Shown piece after piece: positions 6,259-12,211 of a DNA stretch of 12,211 bases. Source of the stretch: Bacillota bacterium (GTDB lineage: Bacteria; Bacillota; Dethiobacteria; DTU022; UBA8154); the NCBI GenBank assembly GCA_003456095.1, contig DMPF01000018.1, forward strand, positions 1-12,211, read 5' to 3'. A program made the position numbers and the translations under genes. The notes under the pieces are model-generated. The model did no database searches and had not been told where the DNA came from. It saw nothing but the letters and a program-made list of their open reading frames with translations. Position 1 is the first letter of the stretch. Each line of letters starts with the position of its first letter.

Positions 6259-6480
6259 ATGAACGGCGAGAACAATGGTTTTATCAGCAATCACAGCGGG
6301 AAAATTGTTGGGGGCCTGTTAGGGCTTGCTATGGCGCTGTTATTTGTTGTTTTTGGCTTTTGGCGAGGGCTGTTTATTATCGTTTTCGTTCTGGCTGGAG
6401 TATTTATCGGCGGTCACGGTGAAATACGCAAAGAAATGCTGCAACTTGTACACAGATTGTGGCGCGGCCGGGAACGGTAA
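6259..6480 (+). CDS. DUF2273 family small membrane protein
   Basis: This is a 73-residue protein with two predicted membrane helices (about residues 17-33, GLLGLAMALLFVVFGF, and 36-52, RGLFIIVFVLAGVFIGG) and short charged ends. GKIVGGLLGLAMAL and FWRGLFIIVFVLAGVFIG are the conserved DUF2273 segments. The family has no established biochemical role, but it is very often encoded beside amaP and Asp23 genes in Bacillota. A part in the same envelope-associated complex is therefore the simplest inference. ATG 6259 lies 12 bases after the amaP stop, with a modest AAGGTG ribosome site. The gene ends 16 bases before nusB. Confidence 0.85.
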   Translation: MNGENNGFISNHSGKIVGGLLGLAMALLFVVFGFWRGLFIIVFVLAGVFIGGHGEIRKEMLQLVHRLWRGRER

Positions 6481-6496
6481 TCAGGAGGAACAATGC

Positions 6497-6904
6497 TTGA
6501 AAAGAAGAATCGCCCGTGAATGCGCTTTAAAGGTTCTCTTTATGATCGATGTTGGCGAAAATAATCCGGAAGAAGCGCTGCATAATATGACCAGAGACGT
6601 CATATCGCTACAGGCGCAGGGGTTCTGCAGCACACTGGTGCGGGGAGTTGTTTCCCGGAAAGAAGAGCTAAGCGTAAAGCTTTCCCCATACCTGATTAAC
6701 TGGCGGTTGGAACGTCTTGCCCCGGTTGTGCGCAATGTTTTGCTTATGGCGCTGTTTGAAATTCTCTATATGGAGGATATTCCTGCAGCGGTAACGATTA
6801 ATGAAGCGGTAGAGCTTACCAGGTTATATCAGGATGAGGAATCATCACGATTCGTTAATGCGGTGCTTGACGGCCTCAGATTGAGTGACGCAATGCTCGA
6901 TTGA
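6497..6904 (+). CDS. nusB: Transcription antitermination factor NusB
   Basis: This is a 135-residue, all-helical RNA-binding factor of the rRNA antitermination complex, where it pairs with NusE (ribosomal protein S10) on boxA RNA. The start is TTG 6497: AGGAGG (6483-6488) lies eight bases upstream, and the protein then begins MLKRRIARECALKVLF, which is the normal NusB opening. An ATG at 6493, only four bases after the Shine-Dalgarno, opens another frame that ends after eight codons and is a decoy. Conserved landmarks follow: LVRGVV, RLAPVVRNVLLMALFEILYMEDIP, AVTINEAVELTRLY and SSRFVNAVLDGL. It is the last gene before a 125-base gap. Linkage of nusB to the Asp23/amaP genes is common in Clostridia. 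Confidence 0.95.
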   Translation: MKRRIARECALKVLFMIDVGENNPEEALHNMTRDVISLQAQGFCSTLVRGVVSRKEELSVKLSPYLINWRLERLAPVVRNVLLMALFEILYMEDIPAAVTINEAVELTRLYQDEESSRFVNAVLDGLRLSDAMLD

Positions 6905-7029
6905 GAAAATTGCGAATATATCCGGCTTAAGAGGAAATTCCGGCCTGATGACGAAATACAAGCAGGGTGGAATATTTTTCTTTAAAGGCACTTGCCACTG
7001 GAATAAATATGTTAAAGGAGTTGTTGCGT

Positions 7030-7548
7030 ATGACTGCATCGGCCAAGATGCTGGAAACGGGAGTGATCCCCCGGGAGCAGATTGATGAAATTATTGAAAA
7101 TTATAAGGGGGATCCCAGCGCTATTATTCCTATACTTCAGGATGTCCAGGATCAGATTGGTTATGTTCCCCGGGATGGTATCGCTTATCTGGCAGAAAAA
7201 CTGGAGGTTTCACCGGCAAAGATTTACGGCATTGTTACTTTTTACGCACAGTTTCGACTCCAGCCCATGGGCAAGTATATTATCATGCTATGCGAAGGAA
7301 CGGCCTGCCATGTAAACGGCGCCAAGCTCATTTCCGGTGCGATCACGGACGAGCTTAAGATTAGGGGAGGGGAAACCACTCCAGACGGCCTTTTCACTCT
7401 GGAAAAGGTTGCCTGTATCGGATGCTGCAGTCTTTCCCCCGTCATGGTAATTAGCGGCGAAACATATGCCAAACTGACACCTGAAACCACACGCAAGATC
7501 ATCAAAGAGTATCAGAATAAAGATATCACAGCAGCGGTACAAAATTAA
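7030..7548 (+). CDS. nuoE: NuoE/HydC-like [2Fe-2S] subunit of an NADH-linked electron-transfer complex
   Basis: This is a 172-residue, thioredoxin-fold [2Fe-2S] protein of the NuoE/HoxE/HydC family. The four ligands are in canonical spacing: Cys88-x4-Cys93 (CEGTAC) and Cys129-x3-Cys133 (CIGCC). The N-terminal helical domain is present, with IIPILQDVQDQIGYVPRDGI and KIYGIVTFYAQF as landmarks. ATG 7030 was chosen because AAAGGAG (7014-7020) lies nine bases upstream. An in-frame ATG at 6967 has no ribosome site and would add 21 unconserved residues. Such subunits dock on NuoF/HydB and pass or store electrons beside the FMN. The NuoF-like gene follows 25 bases later and the giant fused oxidoreductase after that, with no membrane Nuo subunits in view. 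A soluble bifurcating complex is more likely than respiratory complex I. Confidence 0.93.
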   Translation: MTASAKMLETGVIPREQIDEIIENYKGDPSAIIPILQDVQDQIGYVPRDGIAYLAEKLEVSPAKIYGIVTFYAQFRLQPMGKYIIMLCEGTACHVNGAKLISGAITDELKIRGGETTPDGLFTLEKVACIGCCSLSPVMVISGETYAKLTPETTRKIIKEYQNKDITAAVQN

Positions 7549-7573
7549 TGCAAGGGAGCAAGGAGGTACCTGT

Positions 7574-9343
7574 ATGCAAGGGCAGGGGAAGACAGTCATA
7601 AAGGTGGGCCTGAGTACCTGCGGTATCGCTGCAGGGGGTTATAAAACGTATGAAGCCATTACAACAGCAATTAAGGATAACAATATTGATCTGATCCTTA
7701 AGAAAACCGGTTGTATCGGCATGTGTTACCTGGAACCGATTGTGGACGTAATCGCCCCGGATGGTACACTTTTTTCTTACGGCGCCGTGGATGAGGATAA
7801 AGGGCGGCGTATTGTCAGTGAACATATTCGGGGAGGGAGACCGCTTCAGGATTCTCTGATCAATAATGAAAGGGAGTCTGTGGTGGGCGGTCAGGTGCGC
7901 ATAGCCTTGCGCAATTGTGGAATTATTAATCCCGAGTCATTGGACGAATACCGTGCTGCGGGTGGTTATGACGCCGTTGAAAAAGCGCTGAGGGTGATGA
8001 CTCCGGAGCAGGTTATTGAGGAAGTGCTGCGTTCCGGACTGCGCGGGCGAGGGGGAGCCGGTTTTCCCACAGGATTGAAATGGCGGTTTACCCGTTTGAA
8101 TAAAGGGGAACAGAAATATATCGTCTGTAATGCGGACGAAGGCGATCCAGGAGCTTTTATGGACCGCAGCATTATTGAGGGCGACCCCCACGCCGTGATA
8201 GAGGGTATGTTGTTGGCGGGCTATGCTGTCGGTGCTTCACAAGGATATATTTATGCGCGTGCCGAGTATCCTCTGGCCATCGTGCGGTTGGAAAGGGCCA
8301 TTAAGGATGCCCATGCCGCGGGCTTACTGGGAGAGAATATCCTGGGCTCCGCATTCAACTTTAATTTAAAGATTAAAAAAGGGGCCGGTGCCTTTGTTTG
8401 CGGTGAGGAAACCGCCCTTATCGCTTCGCTGGAGGGGGAACGGGGAATGCCCCGTCTTAAGCCTCCTTTTCCTGCGGAGCAGGGACTTTGGCGCAAGCCC
8501 ACAAGCATTAATAACGTGGAGACATTTGCCAATGTTCCGTGGATTATTTTGCACGGAGCGGATAAATATGCTGCGTACGGGACGGAGAAAAGTAAGGGCA
8601 CGAAAGTTTTTGCCCTGGCCGGAAAGATGAACCGGGGTGGCCTAATTGAGGTACCAATGGGGATCACCCTGCGGGAGGTCATTTTTGGCGTAGGTGGCGG
8701 AGTGCGAAATCAGAAAAAATTTAAAGGAGTACAGCTGGGAGGACCCTCCGGAGGCTGTATTCCGGAAAGCCTTTTGGATACGCCGGTTGATTACGATTCA
8801 CTGACCCGTACCGGTGCCATTATGGGATCCGGTGGAATGATCGTAATGGATGAGACTACCTGTATGGTGGATATGGCACGTTATTTCCTGGATTTCGTGC
8901 AGAAAGAGTCATGCGGCAAGTGTATTCACTGCCGTCTGGGAACTAAGCGCATGCTGGAGATTCTGACCCGTATGACTGAGGGAAAATCTGCGCCAGAAGA
9001 GCTGGAACTTTTGGAAGAAATTGCTTATAACGTCAAAGAAGGGGCCCTGTGTGGATTGGGGCAGACTGCGCCAAACCCGGTGCTTACAACAATTCAATAT
9101 TTCCGTGATGAATATGAAGCACATATTTATGACCACCGCTGTCCGGCCAAATCGTGCACAGAGCTGCTGACCTATACAATCGACGCGGAACTTTGCAACG
9201 GCTGTCGTCGCTGTGTCAAACGTTGTCCTACTGAAGCGATCGCCGGTGAAAAGAAAAAAACCCATCTGATCGACCAGGAGAAGTGCATTAAGTGCGGCAA
9301 CTGCGCTGATGCCTGCAAGTTCGAGGCAGTTAAAGTGAACTAA
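7574..9343 (+). CDS. nuoF: NuoF/HydB-like NADH-binding flavoprotein subunit with C-terminal 2[4Fe-4S] ferredoxin domain
   Basis: This is a 589-residue FMN/NAD(H) subunit with the extended HydB layout. Residues 1-85 are a thioredoxin-like domain. Cys16, Cys47 and Cys51 match three [2Fe-2S] ligands, but the first position of the usual C-x4-C is Val11. The FMN/NADH core (about 130-420) holds GRGGAGFPTGLKW (158-170), CNADEGDPGAFMDR (185-198) and GAGAFVCGEETALI. A [4Fe-4S] site uses Cys447, Cys450, Cys453 and Cys493. His517, Cys523 and Cys528 resemble the zinc site described in HydB-type subunits. The end carries two ferredoxin clusters: Cys541, 544, 547, 551 and Cys571, 574, 577, 581. Respiratory NuoF lacks this tail, while electron-bifurcating enzymes have it. 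ATG 7574 follows AGGAGG (7561-7566). It is the likely site where NADH meets the bifurcating FMN. Confidence 0.93.
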   Translation: MQGQGKTVIKVGLSTCGIAAGGYKTYEAITTAIKDNNIDLILKKTGCIGMCYLEPIVDVIAPDGTLFSYGAVDEDKGRRIVSEHIRGGRPLQDSLINNERESVVGGQVRIALRNCGIINPESLDEYRAAGGYDAVEKALRVMTPEQVIEEVLRSGLRGRGGAGFPTGLKWRFTRLNKGEQKYIVCNADEGDPGAFMDRSIIEGDPHAVIEGMLLAGYAVGASQGYIYARAEYPLAIVRLERAIKDAHAAGLLGENILGSAFNFNLKIKKGAGAFVCGEETALIASLEGERGMPRLKPPFPAEQGLWRKPTSINNVETFANVPWIILHGADKYAAYGTEKSKGTKVFALAGKMNRGGLIEVPMGITLREVIFGVGGGVRNQKKFKGVQLGGPSGGCIPESLLDTPVDYDSLTRTGAIMGSGGMIVMDETTCMVDMARYFLDFVQKESCGKCIHCRLGTKRMLEILTRMTEGKSAPEELELLEEIAYNVKEGALCGLGQTAPNPVLTTIQYFRDEYEAHIYDHRCPAKSCTELLTYTIDAELCNGCRRCVKRCPTEAIAGEKKKTHLIDQEKCIKCGNCADACKFEAVKVN

Positions 9344-9418
9344 AGGATGGCCCAATAAAGCGACGAAGCTGATTTATGCAATTTTAATCTTTACAGTAAA
9401 GGGGTTGAGCTAAAGCGC

Positions 9419-12211
9419 ATGAGTTGCCTGCGAATTAATATAAACGGACGCGAACTGTGCGGCCATGGCGAGCAAACAATACTGGAGGTTGCCACGGCCA
9501 ATGGTATTCACATTCCCACCCTATGTTTCAGCGGCGATTTGGAGGTGTATGCCTCTTGCGGACTTTGCCTGGTGGAGATAAAGGGGATGCCCCGTCTGCT
9601 GCGTGCATGTGCCACAAAGATTAGTGACGGGATGATTATTCAGACTGAAAACGAGAAGATAAGGAAAGCGCGCAAGTTGGCGCTGGAATTAATTCTTTCC
9701 GACCACCGCGGCGATTGTCGTGCTCCCTGTGTGACGGCCTGTCCGGCCAATTGTGATGCGCAGGGCTATGTTGGGCTGGTGGCTAACGGACAGTACAGAG
9801 AAGCCTTAAAGTTAGTCAAGGAATTTATGCCGTTTCCTTCCTCCATCGGCCGGGTTTGCCCTGCCCCATGTGAGGAAAACTGCCGCCGCAACCTGCTGGA
9901 AGGCCCAGTCTCTATCCGTTATCTCAAGCGGCTGATCGGGGATTTGGATATGGCCAGTGATTACCCTTACGTGCCTGAAGTATTGCCTGATACCGGCAAG
10001 AAAATTGCGGTAATCGGTTCAGGGCCGGCTGGTATGACTGCCGCATTTTTTCTGCGGCGCAAAGGGCATGCCGTCACTGTTTTCGAAGCCCTGCCAGAGC
10101 TGGGCGGTATGTTGCGTTATGGTATTCCTGAATATCGTCTGCCCAAAAAAGTGCTTGACGCGGAAATCCAGCAGGTTTTAAATCTTGGTGTGGAAGCCCG
10201 TACCAACGTTCAATTGGGTGAAGATTTCACCATTGATTATCTTTTCAAAAGCGGATATGATGCCGTTTATCTGGCCATCGGGGCACAGAACAGCAAGGCA
10301 ATGGGGGTGGCCGGCGAAGACCTTAGTGGTGTGCTGGGAGGCGCGGAATTCCTGCGTGCCGTAATGCTGAATGAGGCTGTGGACCTGGGCAACCGGGTGG
10401 CGGTTATCGGGGGCGGCAATACAGCTATGGATGCGGCCCGTACAGCAAAACGCCTTGGCGCGGGGCAGGTTATGGTCGTTTACCGTAGGGCCAGAGAGCA
10501 GATGCCGGCTCAGCCGATCGAGGTCATTGAGGCGGAGGAGGAGGGTGTGGAGTTTTATCTGCTGGCTGCACCAGTAAAAATAGAAGGTAACGGCAAGGCA
10601 GAAAAAATGGTATGCCAGAAAATGCAGTTGGGCGAGCCCGATGCCTCTGGTCGTCGCCGTCCTGAACCCATTCCTGAAGCCTTTTTCACGCTTGAGTTGG
10701 ATACTGTGATTGCGGCTATCGGTCAGGATGTGGATGTCGCGAAGCTTAAAGATGATGTGAAGATCAACCGTTATCAAACTATTGAAGCAGCAGACGGAAC
10801 TTTCCTGACCAGCATGCCCGGTGTGTTTGCCGGAGGGGATGCGGTTACCGGCCCGGGGATTGCTATTGAAGCGATTGCCGCCGGTAAGCGGGTAACAGAG
10901 GTTATTGACAATTATCTGCGGGGGAATAAATTATCGCCATATCGCACCGATTTCAATATTGCCAAAGAGGGATTAACGGAAGAGAATTTTGCCGACAGGG
11001 TGCGGCAGGAACGGGTAAAGATGGCTGTGCTTGAACCGGAGGTCAGGATAAAACATTTCCGGGAGATCGAACAGGGATTGCTGCCGGAAGAGGCAAAAAA
11101 AGATGGGACCCGCTGTCTGGAATGTGGTTGTTTTGATGTTTTTGAGTGTAAACTGCGCGATTATGCCACCCGGTACAAAGCAAAACCGGAGCGCATCATT
11201 GGGGAAAAGCATGATTACGAACCGCAAACACACCCCCTCATCGTGCGCGATGCCAACAAGTGCATTCTCTGCGGGCTCTGTGTGCGCACCTGCACGGAGA
11301 TTATCGGTGCGGAAGCCCTGGGATTGGTTAATCGCGGTTTTGACGCTTATGTAAGCCCCTCACTTGACCTGCCGCTGGAAAAGACTACCTGCGTGGCATG
11401 CGGCCAGTGTGTCGCCGTTTGTCCCACGGGAGCTCTGGTGGAAAATATGCCTTTTGATAAACCTGCCCCCTGGGAGTTAACTCGGACAATCACAACCTGT
11501 GGCTACTGCGGTGTAGGCTGCAGTGTGCAGGTAGAGACAGTGGGCGAGAGAATTGCGCGGGTAGTACCCGCTCAGGGGCCGGTCAATGCCGGAGTACTCT
11601 GTAAAAAAGGACGCTTTGGTTTTGCCTATGTAAACAGCGAAGAACGTCTGAAAGCTCCCCTGATCCGTGAGGATGGAGTGCTCAAGGAAACGACCTGGCA
11701 TGACGCCCTTCTTTATCTAGCCAAGAAGACCAAATCGCTCAAAGCGCGATATGGCGGAGAATCGCTGGCTGTATTTGCCGCACCCCGTTACAGTAACGAG
11801 GAAAGCTACCTTATTCAGAAATTTGCACGTGCGGTGCTGGGAACGGACAACCTAAACAGTTTTAATGAACCGGCAAACCCTCTGACCATTCAGATCGGTA
11901 TGGGAGCTTCTACAAACTCCTTTACGGAGCTTAATGCTGCCGATTTTATCCTGGCAGTTGGCGTGGACTTCGATGATTATCCCATTGCCGCATTACAGCT
12001 GAAGCAAGCGGTTGAGCATGGAGCTTTACTGTGGCTTATTCAGGAGGGGAAGAGCGAACTTGGGCGCTATGCAAATCGGCGCTTGCAGATCAAGGAAGGG
12101 GCTAACACAAATTTCTTGGTGGCATTGCTCATTCTGGCGCGCGAAAAAGGACTCCTGGACAGGAAATTTGTGGAGAAATATACGCAAAACTACAATGAAC
12201 TTAACGCTTTG
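9419..12211 (+). CDS. Fused [2Fe-2S] / NfnB-GltD-like FAD-NADPH / FDH-like molybdopterin-fold oxidoreductase (3' end cut by window)
   Basis: The frame is open for 931 codons to the window edge. Domains in order: [2Fe-2S] domain with Cys36, 47, 50, 64; GltD-type Fe-S domain with Cys100, 104, 108, 112 and Cys147, 151, 155; FAD fold GSGPAG (200-205) and ELGGMLRYGIPEYRLP; NAD(P)H fold GGGNTAMD (331-338) with Arg356-Arg357 that suits NADPH; second FAD motif AGGDAVTGPG (471-480); a Cys566, 569, 571, 577 motif; 2[4Fe-4S] with Cys615, 618, 621, 625 and Cys658, 661, 664, 668; then an FDH-type fold with Cys694, 697, 701, 728 followed by KKGRFGFAYVN. The Sec/Cys-His of formate dehydrogenase is absent. 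ATG 9419 follows AAAGGGG (9398-9404) at a long spacing, and no earlier in-frame start exists. It would usually be annotated as formate dehydrogenase alpha subunit or FAD-dependent oxidoreductase. The large subunit of an Stn-type transhydrogenase fits better, as an inference. Confidence 0.88.
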   Translation, partial: MSCLRININGRELCGHGEQTILEVATANGIHIPTLCFSGDLEVYASCGLCLVEIKGMPRLLRACATKISDGMIIQTENEKIRKARKLALELILSDHRGDCRAPCVTACPANCDAQGYVGLVANGQYREALKLVKEFMPFPSSIGRVCPAPCEENCRRNLLEGPVSIRYLKRLIGDLDMASDYPYVPEVLPDTGKKIAVIGSGPAGMTAAFFLRRKGHAVTVFEALPELGGMLRYGIPEYRLPKKVLDAEIQQVLNLGVEARTNVQLGEDFTIDYLFKSGYDAVYLAIGAQNSKAMGVAGEDLSGVLGGAEFLRAVMLNEAVDLGNRVAVIGGGNTAMDAARTAKRLGAGQVMVVYRRAREQMPAQPIEVIEAEEEGVEFYLLAAPVKIEGNGKAEKMVCQKMQLGEPDASGRRRPEPIPEAFFTLELDTVIAAIGQDVDVAKLKDDVKINRYQTIEAADGTFLTSMPGVFAGGDAVTGPGIAIEAIAAGKRVTEVIDNYLRGNKLSPYRTDFNIAKEGLTEENFADRVRQERVKMAVLEPEVRIKHFREIEQGLLPEEAKKDGTRCLECGCFDVFECKLRDYATRYKAKPERIIGEKHDYEPQTHPLIVRDANKCILCGLCVRTCTEIIGAEALGLVNRGFDAYVSPSLDLPLEKTTCVACGQCVAVCPTGALVENMPFDKPAPWELTRTITTCGYCGVGCSVQVETVGERIARVVPAQGPVNAGVLCKKGRFGFAYVNSEERLKAPLIREDGVLKETTWHDALLYLAKKTKSLKARYGGESLAVFAAPRYSNEESYLIQKFARAVLGTDNLNSFNEPANPLTIQIGMGASTNSFTELNAADFILAVGVDFDDYPIAALQLKQAVEHGALLWLIQEGKSELGRYANRRLQIKEGANTNFLVALLILAREKGLLDRKFVEKYTQNYNELNAL

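Noticed and set aside
6905..7029. Promoter or Rex-type redox operator upstream of the NuoE-like gene
   Set aside because: No -35/-10 pair with 16-18 base spacing and no TTGTGAA-like dyad could be found. A short GGCA-CT-TGCC dyad near 6988 is too weak to call.
10178..10777. 199-codon reverse-strand frame
   Set aside because: It is antisense to the conserved FAD/NADPH region of the fused oxidoreductase, whose motifs are intact. No recognisable domain or ribosome site supports it.
11840..11920. In-frame UGA selenocysteine codon in the FDH-like domain
   Set aside because: Each codon across the expected active-site loop was read and there is no TGA, TGT or TGC. The frame has no stop from 9419 to the window end.

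Overview
The window looks like chromosome of an anaerobic, low-to-mid GC Bacillota (Clostridia in the broad sense, Peptococcaceae-like). This rests on the order M24 peptidase - efp - CD1247-type acidic zinc-ribbon protein - Asp23 - amaP - DUF2273 - nusB, on strong AGGAGG-type ribosome binding sites with many TTG and GTG starts, and on a large iron-sulfur flavoprotein cluster typical of strict anaerobes. Every recognised gene is on the + strand. The species cannot be named from the sequence. No tRNA, rRNA, CRISPR array or insertion sequence was seen, and no gene-free stretch exceeds 300 bases.

Region 1 (1-2662) is the tail of a type IV pilus or type II secretion-like operon. It holds the C-terminal end of a PilC/GspF inner-membrane platform protein, then four tightly packed minor (pseudo)pilin genes: PilV-like, PilW-like, PilX/GspK-like and GspH/FimT-like. 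Region 2 (2663-5084) is housekeeping: an Xaa-Pro-type M24 metallopeptidase whose N-terminus has an odd start, elongation factor P, and a very acidic zinc-ribbon protein, closed by an intrinsic terminator. Region 3 (5085-6904) starts at a clear sigma-A promoter. It carries an Asp23/Gls24 protein, a strong hairpin terminator, the membrane anchor AmaP, a DUF2273 membrane protein and nusB.

Region 4 (7030 to the end) is the most interesting. NuoE-like and NuoF/HydB-like subunits are followed by a giant open frame, 931 codons up to the window edge with no stop. This fuses a [2Fe-2S] domain, a GltD/NfnB-like FAD/NADPH module, several [4Fe-4S] sites and a formate-dehydrogenase-type molybdopterin fold. 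That last fold keeps its [4Fe-4S] cysteines, but the segment that should carry the catalytic Sec/Cys-His is shortened and has neither. No cysteine or in-frame UGA occurs in the 203 codons after the fourth cluster ligand. The cluster would commonly be annotated as a formate dehydrogenase. It fits better as an electron-bifurcating or confurcating transhydrogenase linking NADH, NADPH and ferredoxin, like the Sporomusa-type Nfn (Stn) enzymes, with the FDH fold kept as a structural or electron-transfer domain. The Stn assignment is inference from domain content and recalled literature.
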